A DNA stretch of 64,000 nucleotides from Deltaproteobacteria bacterium (GTDB lineage Bacteria; Desulfobacterota; Desulfuromonadia; Desulfuromonadales; BM103), in the NCBI GenBank assembly GCA_024636215.1, contig JAGXHL010000070.1:19198-83197 (forward strand). Reading direction: 5' to 3'. The notes beneath the pieces are model-generated. The model worked only from the letters and a program-made list of their open reading frames with translations, did no database searches and was not told where the DNA came from. The stretch's first letter is position 1; each line of letters starts with the position of its first letter. Of this stretch, positions 51,970 through 59,348 are shown piece after piece. Both the position numbers and the translations under genes were made by a program.

Positions 51970-52224
51970 TTATTCTTCGTGAACGTCAAATTTTCTGTCG
52001 AGATTATTCATGAGCTTCGCATAAACAAAGATCAGTATGATGAAAACATACATAGATCCCTGCTGTGCAAACCAGAAGCCCAGTGGATAACCACCGATAC
52101 TCATGCTGTTGAGCGCATCTGCGAACAAGATGCCACAACCGAACGAGACGAAGAACCAAACAGCTAAAACCTGTGCGATCAACGTCAGTACTGCTTTCCA
52201 ATATGCTTCTCCAGTTTTGTCCAT
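51970..52224 (-). CDS. Symporter small subunit (DUF4212 type)
   Basis: An 84-residue protein with two membrane helices and the DUF4212 signature: YWKAVLTLIAQVLAVWFFVSF near the start (here abbreviated YWKAV...VWFFVSF), then GGYPLGFWFAQQGSMYVF and YAKLMNNLDRKFDV. It is required in position by the large symporter gene 12 bp downstream. An AGGAGG-type ribosome site lies just upstream on the minus strand. Confidence 0.9.
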   Translation of the reverse strand: MDKTGEAYWKAVLTLIAQVLAVWFFVSFGCGILFADALNSMSIGGYPLGFWFAQQGSMYVFIILIFVYAKLMNNLDRKFDVHEE

Positions 52225-52815
52225 AATAACCTCCTTCAGGTTAGTTAAAAAAACTCTTAAATCTCAAATGCCGAACGCGAACTCCCTGACCACCTCCTTC
52301 AGCTCTGCCCGGATAATAAAGGGAATAACTCCGATGCCGTTGGTGCCTCCTGCCAGTGGCTCTGGCCCATGGAGACAAGGTTTTAATTTCCAGTTACAAT
52401 GTTTGATAAAAGTCTTAAGATATGTCTGTTAAAACCTGCTAAGGCGATCATTTAGGAAACAGAATAAGTCTGGTTTTAACCATCGTTATTTTTCGCTTAA
52501 CAAGTAAAAACCCCAAATTTAAGGAGGTTTAACGAGAAGATAGCTTGAGTCACACAACCGAGTCAATAAAAAAATATAACGTTGTTTCGTTTTTGTAAAA
52601 CAACTCGGAAATCCTTAACGAAAAAAATCGGCTGTAAAGGCTCGCATTTTGCCTGTCACAAGTATAGCAGCAAAACACAAGTTTGGTAGTGGACGTCCTG
52701 TTTTGCTTGCCACACCGCTGTTTTTTCTGATTCTCTCCCCGGCAACGAACGGTTGCATCCTGAGTCAAAAGCGTAGACAATGGCCAAGATTCCCTGTTTT
52801 ATTTCTGGAGTGGCC
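52225..52815. other. Divergent intergenic region between the acetate symporter and CBS genes
   Basis: About 590 bp, A+T-rich, without a gene I can support. It must carry promoters in both directions. A perfect AAGGAGG at 52520-52526 is not followed by a plausible start codon. No riboswitch or tRNA is seen. Confidence 0.4.
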
Positions 52816-54273
52816 ATGCCAAGCAGCAACTTTTCCGAAGAGAGCTTTTTTTTTCTGCACGTTGGTAGTGTCTGCCGGACTCCCGCTATCACCTGCCCTC
52901 CCGAGATGAGTGTCATTGATGCCGCGCTATTAATGCGTAAACATAACATTGCCGGACTCGTCGTTGTCGAAGGGGAAACGCCGGTCGGCATTCTTTCGGT
53001 CAGAGATTTACGTGACATTATTGCCACCGCTGGCGAGAATCTTGGCTCACAGCGTGTCCGCGACATCATGCATGTCGGTGTCATGACAGTGCGCCATCAG
53101 GCCTATGTGTTCGAGGCCATCTTCAAAATGGCCAAAAACAATATTCACCGGCTTGCGGTTGTCAACGAAGACAACAAACTGATTGGCGTCATCAATGCGA
53201 CCGACCTGCTCAGCATGCAGACGCGCAGCCCTCTTTACCTGACCCAGGAAATCGAAGCCGCGGAGTCACTTGACGACCTTCGCGAAATCAACAGCCGCAT
53301 CCTCGACATGGTATCAAGCGCCATGCAGGCCAGTGCCGACACCAGAAGCCTGGTCCACCTGATCGCTCATTTTAACGATGGTTTCACACAGCGCATCATT
53401 GCCCTGATGGAAAGCCAGGAGGGCATCACCCTGCCGGCGAAAGCTGCCTACCTTGCCCTCGGCAGTGAAGGCCGTGGTGAACAGACTCTGCGCACCGATC
53501 AGGACAGCGCGATGGTTTATGCCGATGACATGTCCGTTCCAGATCTTGAGGAATGCGCCCGCTTCGCTTCAAGGCTGGTTGATGCTCTTGAGTTTGTCGG
53601 CATTCCCCGCTGCTCGGGCAACACCATGGCCAGCAACCCGCAGTGGCGCCATAGCCTGAGTGAATGGCAGGCTCTCCTCACCCAGTGGATAACCCTCCCC
53701 AAGGGAGAGCACATGGTCAACTTCGGTATGTTTCAGGATTTCAGAACAATTCATGGAGACGCTTCGCTAGAGCAAGCACTGCATCAGTTCATCCATGTGA
53801 CCACCCAGAAGAATATGATTTTCTTCCCGTACGTGGCTAAAAATATTGTCCGGTTTCCCGCACCGCTGGGAATGTTTGGACGAATCAAGGTGGAAAGAAG
53901 GGGTAAGTACAGAGGCAAGGTCGACCTGAAGAAAGCCGGTATTTTTGCCATTACGGAAGGAGCCAGTCTTCTGGCCCTGGAAAACAACCTCGATGGAGGA
54001 ACCACCTGGGATAAACTTGAAAAATTGGGGCAATCAGGAGTGCTGTCCAAAAAATGCAGCGAGCTCATCAGTGAGGCGTTTTCTCAACTGGTTCACTTTC
54101 GGCTGCAACGTCAGCTTAGCGACCTTGCCGCAGGCAACGCGCCGAGCAACGCCATTGACCCGCAACGACTCCCAGAAAAATCGCAAAAACAGCTCCGGGA
54201 AGCGCTACGCGGGGTCAATCAACTGATGCGCATCATCCGCGACCGCTACCAGCTCGATTCAATTTCCCGCTAA
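52816..54273 (+). CDS. CBS-domain and DUF294 nucleotidyltransferase-like protein
   Basis: A 485-residue cytoplasmic protein. Two CBS motifs (about 18-75 and 82-140; IAGLVVVEGETPVGILSVRDL and HRLAVVNEDNKLIGVINATDL, shown in part) precede a DUF294 nucleotidyltransferase-like domain with GSEGRGEQ (216-223) and TDQD (227-230), and a C-terminal helical DUF294 domain. The nucleotidyltransferase motif looks intact, so adenylyl- or uridylyl-transfer to a partner is possible; CBS pairs usually sense adenine nucleotides. ATG 52816 has GGAG at good spacing. It lies divergent from the acetate symporter, a linkage common in proteobacteria. Confidence 0.86.
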   Translation: MPSSNFSEESFFFLHVGSVCRTPAITCPPEMSVIDAALLMRKHNIAGLVVVEGETPVGILSVRDLRDIIATAGENLGSQRVRDIMHVGVMTVRHQAYVFEAIFKMAKNNIHRLAVVNEDNKLIGVINATDLLSMQTRSPLYLTQEIEAAESLDDLREINSRILDMVSSAMQASADTRSLVHLIAHFNDGFTQRIIALMESQEGITLPAKAAYLALGSEGRGEQTLRTDQDSAMVYADDMSVPDLEECARFASRLVDALEFVGIPRCSGNTMASNPQWRHSLSEWQALLTQWITLPKGEHMVNFGMFQDFRTIHGDASLEQALHQFIHVTTQKNMIFFPYVAKNIVRFPAPLGMFGRIKVERRGKYRGKVDLKKAGIFAITEGASLLALENNLDGGTTWDKLEKLGQSGVLSKKCSELISEAFSQLVHFRLQRQLSDLAAGNAPSNAIDPQRLPEKSQKQLREALRGVNQLMRIIRDRYQLDSISR

Positions 54274-54310
54274 CAGGGCGGGCTTATTCGCTCTGCGACA
54301 TAGACTTGTG

Positions 54311-54333
54311 CCCATCCGGAAACTCCAGATGGG
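54311..54333. repeat. Short hairpin repeat, relative of 17309-17329
   Basis: CCCATCCGG-aaact-CCAGATGGG forms a hairpin 38 bp after the CBS gene. A near copy lies in the iclR leader. Here it is immediately followed by the longer palindromic element at 54343. Confidence 0.6.
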
Positions 54334-54342
54334 CAGGGTGAA

Positions 54343-54484
54343 GTTTTCGATCTGGAAACGAGCAATTTTTCGCAAGGTCAGGGAAATCAAGGATTTGAGC
54401 GGAGGCGTAGTGCTTTACGCCGCACAATCAAATCCGCCGATTGACGCAGAGATTGGGGAAAAGGGCCGTTTCCAGACGCAAACC
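54343..54484. repeat. Nested palindromic element, MITE-like
   Basis: 142 bp with imperfect terminal inverted repeats (left GTTTTCGATCTGGAAACGAG; right, on the other strand, GGTTTGCGTCTGGAAACGG) and a second, central palindrome: GGATTTGAGCGGAGGCGTA against TTTACGCCGCACAATCAAATCC. No coding frame is convincing. The layout is that of a mobile non-autonomous element or structured repeat. Confidence 0.7.
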
Positions 54485-54488
54485 AGAC

Positions 54489-54527
54489 TAAAAACGGGCG
54501 GTTCGACAGACTTGCCGGAGCGCCCGT
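54489..54527 (-). terminator. Terminator of the small lipoprotein gene
   Basis: ACGGGCG / CGCCCGT stem on the minus strand, followed by TTTTAG, 24 bp beyond the lipoprotein stop. The loop is long (20 bases). Confidence 0.6.
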
Positions 54528-54550
54528 GCATTGTTGCTATTCAGACAAGA

Positions 54551-54796
54551 TTACTTCGTGGAGGGCTCAAAGAACCAGATCTTCTGTTTCTTGCGCCAAC
54601 CTTTCTGCCACATACATGTCTCGTAGCTGACCCTCATCTGATCGTTCTCTATGCCCTTTGCGGCATCTCCCGTCTCAGCCTGACAGGCCCTGTCATCAGC
54701 ATAAAACTCCGCCTGGCGCTTTGTCGAGTGCTCCCAACGGGAAGCACAGCCAGCAAGAAAAAGCACCATCACCCCTGTTATAATCCAACGCATCAT
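54551..54796 (-). CDS. Small lipoprotein
   Basis: An 81-residue protein. The leader (residues 1-17) ends in LFLAGCAS, a clear lipobox, giving a mature lipoprotein of about 65 residues. The mature part has two Cys (RACQAE, ETCMWQKGW); the C-terminal YETCMWQKGWRKK resembles a motif seen in several small proteobacterial lipoproteins of unknown role. AGGAG lies before ATG 54796. It is monocistronic between a repeat element and the cytochrome c7 gene. Confidence 0.75.
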   Translation of the reverse strand: MMRWIITGVMVLFLAGCASRWEHSTKRQAEFYADDRACQAETGDAAKGIENDQMRVSYETCMWQKGWRKKQKIWFFEPSTK

Positions 54797-54916
54797 CAAC
54801 TCCTGCTCCCGAAAATTTTATCAATAATAATCAGCTGTCATTTTACACTGCGGAGATTATAACATCCTCATCAAGAATTAAAAGGAGCGGAATCTGCCTT
54901 AATCAATAAAAAAATC

Positions 54917-54945
54917 TTGACCTGAACGGACTAATTCCATACATT
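54917..54945 (+). promoter_or_regulatory. Promoter of the cytochrome c7 gene
   Basis: TTGACC at 54917-54922, 17-bp spacer, TACATT at 54940-54945; about 43 bp before the cytochrome start. Confidence 0.6.
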
Positions 54946-54987
54946 AGCCAATACTTATTTTTTTCATCTAACCTTAAGGAGAGAACC

Positions 54988-55254
54988 ATGAAAAAACTGA
55001 TTATTGCCATGATGCTGGTCGCGTTTGCCTTTACAGTCGCCTATGCTGTTGACACGGTGACCTATGAAAGCAATAAAGGCACAGTCACCTTTGATCACAA
55101 AGGCCACAGTGAAAAAATGGATTGCGCAGCTTGCCATGAAGGCACCCCGGCCAAAATCGAAATAGACAAAAAGGCTGCTCACGGTGAATCCTGTAAAGAC
55201 TGCCACAAGGAACAAAGCGGTCCTACCAAGTGTAACGATTGCCACATAAAATAA
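54988..55254 (+). CDS. Triheme cytochrome c7 (PpcA family)
   Basis: An 88-residue precursor: Sec signal residues 1-20 (ending AYA), then a 68-residue mature protein with three CXXCH hemes (CAACH, CKDCH, CNDCH) and the His ligands expected for bis-His coordination (FDHKGH, KKAAHGE). It matches the cytochrome c7/c551.5 of Desulfuromonas, a periplasmic electron carrier in sulfur and metal reduction. TAAGGAGAG precedes ATG. A terminator follows, so it is transcribed alone. Confidence 0.95.
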   Translation: MKKLIIAMMLVAFAFTVAYAVDTVTYESNKGTVTFDHKGHSEKMDCAACHEGTPAKIEIDKKAAHGESCKDCHKEQSGPTKCNDCHIK

Positions 55255-55274
55255 GTCAAAACTGACATCGACAT

Positions 55275-55310
55275 ACAAAAGCCTTCCGCTCCGGGGGGCT
55301 TTTGTGTTTT
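55275..55310 (+). terminator. Terminator after cytochrome c7
   Basis: ACAAAAGCC pairs with GGCTTTTGT and is followed by GTTTT, 21 bp beyond the stop. Confidence 0.8.
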
Positions 55311-55425
55311 GGGCCACAACCTTCTGCACATTCAAGCAAGAAGAATCCCCCCAAATTTTTAAAATCGACCGAAATCGCTATCTAACTAAAATCACTTACC
55401 TAAAAGACTTTTTTAGTCATAAATT

Positions 55426-55453
55426 GCAGGTTGTCTGCATTATGTTATAATCG
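55426..55453 (+). promoter_or_regulatory. Promoter of the desulfoferrodoxin gene
   Basis: TTGCAG (55426-55431), 16-bp spacer, perfect TATAAT (55448-55453), about 80 bp before the gene. Confidence 0.6.
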
Positions 55454-55530
55454 CGATTCGGCAACAAATTTGAATGGACGCAGGCACTTCGAAATCAACC
55501 GGATCAACGACTAACAACAAGGAGAAAAAA

Positions 55531-55911
55531 ATGCCTCAACTGAATGAAGTCTACAAGTGTGAAGTATGCGGAAACATTGTTGAGCTGGTACACGGCGGCG
55601 AGGGTGACCTGGTCTGCTGCAACGAGAAGATGGTCCACTTCACCGAAAACACTAAGGATGCGGCGCAGGAGAAGCATGTCCCAGTCATCGAGATCAAGAC
55701 AGACAGCATTAGCGTAAAGGTTGGCAGCGTTGCTCACCCCATGCAGGATGATCACTACATCGAATGGATCGAATTGATCGCCGACGGCAAGGTTTACCGC
55801 CAGAATCTGAAGCCAGGTGAGGCGCCTGAGGCAAGCTTCCCGGTCATCGCTCAGCAGGTGACAGCTCGAGAATACTGTAATCTGCATGGCCTCTGGTCAG
55901 CAAAAAGCTAA
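55531..55911 (+). CDS. dfx: Desulfoferrodoxin (class I superoxide reductase)
   Basis: A 126-residue two-iron protein. The desulforedoxin-like domain has CEVCG and the vicinal Cys pair VCCNEK (center I). The superoxide-reducing center II is given by [18 protein letters not shown] and CNLHGLW (His and Cys ligands). It reduces superoxide to peroxide without making O2, complementing the flavodiiron protein elsewhere in the window. An AAGGAG site precedes ATG 55531; a terminator lies just after. Confidence 0.95.
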   Translation: MPQLNEVYKCEVCGNIVELVHGGEGDLVCCNEKMVHFTENTKDAAQEKHVPVIEIKTDSISVKVGSVAHPMQDDHYIEWIELIADGKVYRQNLKPGEAPEASFPVIAQQVTAREYCNLHGLWSAKS

Positions 55912-55918
55912 GAGCTCA

Positions 55919-55949
55919 GAAAGGGCCCTCGTCAGAGGGCCTTTCGTTT
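55919..55949 (+). terminator. Terminator after desulfoferrodoxin
   Basis: AAAGGGCCCTC and GAGGGCCTTTC pair (with slippage in the G/C run) around GTCA, followed by GTTTC, 8 bp after the stop. Confidence 0.75.
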
Positions 55950-56031
55950 CAAGGAACGACGAGCGGATTTATTGACCGCACGGCCGGTAACTGGCAGAAT
56001 GACCACAGACCCTTTTATCGGAGAGTCCAGT

Positions 56032-56949
56032 GTGAACGCAAGCGTGCCCTCAAACCGCGATCAGAAGCCCCAGCCTGAACCTGGGCAAGGTCCCCCAACC
56101 TGGCGACTCCGCCTGCATGAGATCATCTTCGAGGCCGACACCCCCGCCGGCAAGCTCTTCGACGTTGTACTGATCCTTATCATTCTCTTGAGCATCATCA
56201 CCGTCCTGTTTGACAGCGTCGCCGAGATCCGCAATCAACATGGTCAGGCACTCTACATTATTGAATGGTTGTTCACCATCCTCTTCACCATCGAATATGT
56301 GCTGAGAATACTATCCCTTGGCCAGCCATGGAGGTATGTCCGCAGCTTCTATGGAATCGTCGACCTAGTTGCCGTTCTGCCGACCTATATCAGCCTGCTC
56401 CTCCCCGGATCGCAATACCTGATGGTTATCAGGGTTCTGCGTTTGTTGAGAATTTTCAGGATTCTGAAGCTCGCTCAATACCTCAACGAAGCTGAAACCC
56501 TGCTCAAGGCAATGCGTGCGAGCTTTCGCAAAATCTCGGTTTTCCTGTTTGCCATGCTGAGCCTGGTGCTCATCTTCGGCTCACTGCTGTACCTCATCGA
56601 AGGCGATGAAGGTGGCTTCACTTCCATCGGCATTTCGTGCTACTGGGCGATCACAACCCTGACGACCGTGGGTTACGGCGACATCTCCCCACAAACGCCC
56701 CTTGGCCGTGCGGTTGCGAGTCTTATCATGATCATGGGCTATGGAGTGATTGCAGTACCAACCGGGATTGTCACCGCAGAACTGGTTGCGCCAATCAGAG
56801 GGGACGTCTCCACCCAGGCCTGCCCAAATTGCGGTGCGGAAAAGCACAGCTACGATGCCATACACTGTAAATATTGTGGCACGGAATTAAACCCGGCTTC
56901 GAACAGACAATCCGACCAGTCAAGCGCAGGAGAAGAAAGAAACGGTTGA
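56032..56949 (+). CDS. Voltage-gated-type potassium channel with C-terminal zinc ribbon
   Basis: About 305 residues. Six membrane segments are visible; S4 carries regularly spaced Arg (VIRVLRLLRIFRILKL), and the pore has the selectivity filter TLTTVGYGD. The cytoplasmic C-terminus has a two-CxxC zinc ribbon (CPNCGAEK and CKYCGTE), an unusual tail for a Kv-type channel in place of an RCK domain. GTG 56032 is chosen for its GGAGAG ribosome site; TTG/ATG codons upstream (55972, 55999) are in frame. It ends 4 bp from the convergent PilZ gene. Confidence 0.87.
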   Translation: MNASVPSNRDQKPQPEPGQGPPTWRLRLHEIIFEADTPAGKLFDVVLILIILLSIITVLFDSVAEIRNQHGQALYIIEWLFTILFTIEYVLRILSLGQPWRYVRSFYGIVDLVAVLPTYISLLLPGSQYLMVIRVLRLLRIFRILKLAQYLNEAETLLKAMRASFRKISVFLFAMLSLVLIFGSLLYLIEGDEGGFTSIGISCYWAITTLTTVGYGDISPQTPLGRAVASLIMIMGYGVIAVPTGIVTAELVAPIRGDVSTQACPNCGAEKHSYDAIHCKYCGTELNPASNRQSDQSSAGEERNG

Positions 56950-56953
56950 GAGG

Positions 56954-57667
56954 TTAATCGTCGATCCTGACACTGTCCAGGAACTCCTGCAAGGCCGCCA
57001 CAAATGTCGGACTGACACTTATGAACTCCACGCCAACACCACAAGGCATGGAATTTTTTTTACGCCATTCCGGGTGGTTGACCCATGCGACCCGCACAGA
57101 GGTTCTCAATGCCAGTTGAAAACCTGGCAAGACAAATTCTACTTTCAGCTCAGTATCAACAGGAAACAGAGTTTCTGTGGCCAGGAACATGCCTCCACGG
57201 TTGAGGTTAACACAGCTGCCAAGATGCATTTTCTGTTTGCTGTCGAGGAAGTTCAATTGGAAGTTAACCGGAAAACGACGGGCCAGGCGTCGGGAAATGC
57301 CGAGCAACCCACAGGCCGCATCAAGGAAACGCTCTGCCGCCAGGGGGCGATGGACAACCGCGTCACAGCCGGACGCCCAGCAATCATCCGCGAGCTGCTC
57401 CGCGGCCTGCTCCGGGAGCAAAAGTAAAACCGGGGTGGCAGCAAGCAAGGGGTCAGTTTTGATAGCCCGGCAGCAATCCAACGCCTGTTCACCAAGCTGC
57501 TGCAGGTCAAAAATTGCGAGGGTGGGTTCTTCGGCCTCAATGGCCTGAAAACCGGTCTGGCCATCCTGCACCAGAACCATGTCAAAGCCTTCGCGCTGAA
57601 AAAAAGAATTGTGCAGAATCGTCAAAAGAACAGGTTCGTTGGAAAGGACTATCTTTTTCGTCGGCAT
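56954..57667 (-). CDS. Degenerate receiver-PilZ protein, c-di-GMP responsive
   Basis: A 237-residue protein. The N-terminal receiver-like domain (1-125) keeps the acceptor Asp (IFDLQQ), but the acidic pocket reads SNEP and the conserved Lys region reads HRP, so it is probably not phosphorylated. The C-terminal PilZ domain (about 125-230) has the c-di-GMP motif RRLARR followed by NLNRGGMFL, close to the RxxxR and D/NxSxxG motifs (Ser replaced by Arg). It may couple to the HD-GYP enzyme in this window. Confidence 0.85.
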   Translation of the reverse strand: MPTKKIVLSNEPVLLTILHNSFFQREGFDMVLVQDGQTGFQAIEAEEPTLAIFDLQQLGEQALDCCRAIKTDPLLAATPVLLLLPEQAAEQLADDCWASGCDAVVHRPLAAERFLDAACGLLGISRRLARRFPVNFQLNFLDSKQKMHLGSCVNLNRGGMFLATETLFPVDTELKVEFVLPGFQLALRTSVRVAWVNHPEWRKKNSMPCGVGVEFISVSPTFVAALQEFLDSVRIDD

Positions 57668-57831
57668 AATTCAATCTCCAGAGCTGGAAAGAGTTCACAA
57701 GCTAACTCTTTGCAGAGTTCATGCCGTTATTACTTAAACAGCGCCAAAGAGCCCTTGTCGGCCGCAGAACTCAGGGGGGAAGCAAAAGGCACCGGAGAAA
57801 AAAAGGCTTATACTTGTTTGTGACAGCACGA

Positions 57832-57861
57832 ACAAGGGCCGCCACAAGTGACGGCCCTTGT
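57832..57861. terminator. Hairpin downstream of the FKBP operon
   Basis: Perfect ACAAGGGCCG / CGGCCCTTGT stem, 10-base loop, 15 bp past the minus-strand SlyD-like stop. T residues after it are few, so termination may be partial. Confidence 0.6.
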
Positions 57862-57876
57862 CATACAACCAGACGT

Positions 57877-58320
57877 TCAGACAAAATCGAGTAACTCAAT
57901 TTCGAAGTGCAGCTCTTTACCTGCCAAAGGATGATTACCATCCAGCACCACGGTCTCATCGGAAAGCTCGACGACCTGCACTTCAAGAGACTGGCCGTCT
58001 TCCATACTGACCTCAAGCATGCTGCCGAGCATCAGCTTGTCGTTGTCAGGAATCTGCTCACGCTCAATTGCAGCGACCATCTCCGGAACATGTTCGCCGT
58101 AGCCATCGGCCGGTGCCACGACAACCTTGCAGCTTTCACCTGGCTTCAAACCGACGACCGCCCGATCGAAGCCAGCGATGACCTGCTCACCACCGACCGT
58201 AAACTCAAGGGGTTCACGGCCCTCGGAAGAGTCAAAGACATCTCCATTTTCAAAACGGCCTACATAGTTGACCTTGATCTGATCTCCCGACACGACAACC
58301 CGTTCATCCCGGGCAGTCAT
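57877..58320 (-). CDS. SlyD-like FKBP prolyl isomerase
   Basis: A 147-residue cytoplasmic peptidyl-prolyl isomerase/chaperone. FKBP elements IKVNYVGRFENGDVFDSS and PLEFTVGGEQVIAGFDRAV flank an inserted chaperone flap (about 72-125), ending with LDGNHPLAGKELHFEIEL, the SlyD hallmark. There is no His-rich metal tail. Its start overlaps the preceding stop by one base (TGATG), so it is coupled to the Mip-like gene. Confidence 0.9.
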   Translation of the reverse strand: MTARDERVVVSGDQIKVNYVGRFENGDVFDSSEGREPLEFTVGGEQVIAGFDRAVVGLKPGESCKVVVAPADGYGEHVPEMVAAIEREQIPDNDKLMLGSMLEVSMEDGQSLEVQVVELSDETVVLDGNHPLAGKELHFEIELLDFV

Positions 58321-59036
58321 CAGTTGTCACCCTTTTGCACGCTGATCAGTTCCACGTCAAACAGCAGAGTCGCATTGGGACCGATATCCTGGCCGGCACC
58401 ACGCTCACCGTAGGCAAGATCGGAGGGGATAACAAGCTGCCACTTTGCACCCGGCTTCATAAGCTGCAAAGCCTCGGTCCAGCCGGGAATCACCCCGCCC
58501 ACAGGGAAGGTTGCAGGTTGGCCGCGATCATAAGAGCTGTCGAACTGGGTGCCGTTGATCAAGGTGCCTTTATAATGCACGGTTGCCACATCGGCAGGGC
58601 CCGGAGATTCACCGTCGCCGGCCTCGATAACTTTGTACTGCAAACCACTCTCGGTGACCACAACGCCTTCCTGTTTTGCGTTTTCCGCCAGGAAAGCCTC
58701 GCCCTCAGCCTGGTTTTTGCCTGCGGCTGCCTCCATCTCGGCAGCCATCTTGGCCTGCATCTTTTGCTGGAAGGCCTGGATCTCGGTGACCATCTCTTCG
58801 TCGGTCAGTTTGAGTTCTTTGCCTTCGAGACTGTCTCTGAGTCCCATCATAAGGAGATCGGTCTCAACTTCAATCTCCTGCCCTTTGAAATCTTTACCAA
58901 TATTCACACCGATTGTGTAACTGATCCGATTCTTCGGCGTATCCAGCTTCATCTCGGGAACAACTTTGACTTCTTCGGCCGAACAACCGACGGCAAACAG
59001 CAGTAAAAACAAGGTGACAAATAATCTGGAATACAT
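58320..59036 (-). CDS. Mip/FkpA-like FKBP prolyl isomerase lipoprotein
   Basis: A 238-residue envelope protein: lipobox FAVGCSA, an N-terminal helical dimerisation domain (about 30-115; ISYTIGVNIGKDF, FQQKMQAKMAAEMEA) and a C-terminal FKBP domain (about 130-235; TVHYKGTLINGTQFDSS, PVGGVIPGWTEAL, LAYGERGAGQ, IGPNATLLFDVEL). It assists folding of secreted proteins, probably anchored in the outer membrane. It precedes the SlyD-like gene on the same strand. Confidence 0.92.
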   Translation of the reverse strand: MYSRLFVTLFLLLFAVGCSAEEVKVVPEMKLDTPKNRISYTIGVNIGKDFKGQEIEVETDLLMMGLRDSLEGKELKLTDEEMVTEIQAFQQKMQAKMAAEMEAAAGKNQAEGEAFLAENAKQEGVVVTESGLQYKVIEAGDGESPGPADVATVHYKGTLINGTQFDSSYDRGQPATFPVGGVIPGWTEALQLMKPGAKWQLVIPSDLAYGERGAGQDIGPNATLLFDVELISVQKGDN

Positions 59037-59195
59037 ACCTAACCCTTTCTTGAAGAAATTTTAAATGAATGAATAAACGAAGCCTTAAAGATAACCATGG
59101 GTTTGGCCGCTGTCAACACAAACAGGACAATTCTTTTCCTGTGACTGTTCAGCTGACTTTTCGGGCAGGTGATTATGGCTCCCATGCAAAGGGGG

Positions 59196-59323
59196 GTCTG
59201 TCGCCAGTGATGGCCGGGAAGCAGGTAGGATGTGGTGAGGTACGAACCGCATCGGCTCGGGGGAATGATGCGGTTCACGATGTTCACCGCATCCTACGGG
59301 TTGTCTGCGACCCAGCTGAATAG
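59196..59323 (-). repeat. MITE-like palindromic repeat, copy B
   Basis: Reverse-oriented copy of the element at 19785-19915. The core lies at 59225-59297, with ends GTAGGATGTGGTGA and TCACCGCATCCTAC. Flanking similarity reaches GTCTGTCGCCAG on one side and TTGTCTGCGACCC on the other. It sits in the 312-bp gap between the Mip-like gene and the MFS gene. Confidence 0.85.
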
Positions 59324-59348
59324 ATACCTTTTCCTTAACGCAAAACAG

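Noticed and set aside
51166..52167. A 333-codon plus-strand frame opposite the acetate-type symporter
   Set aside because: Antisense to a fully conserved transporter; the His/Gln/Asp-rich translation is the mirror of membrane helices.
52516..52560. A small gene after the perfect AAGGAGG at 52520
   Set aside because: No start codon at usable spacing and stops follow quickly.
54308..54862. A 184-codon plus-strand frame after the CBS gene
   Set aside because: It runs through the palindromic element and is antisense to the lipoprotein gene, with no recognisable domain.
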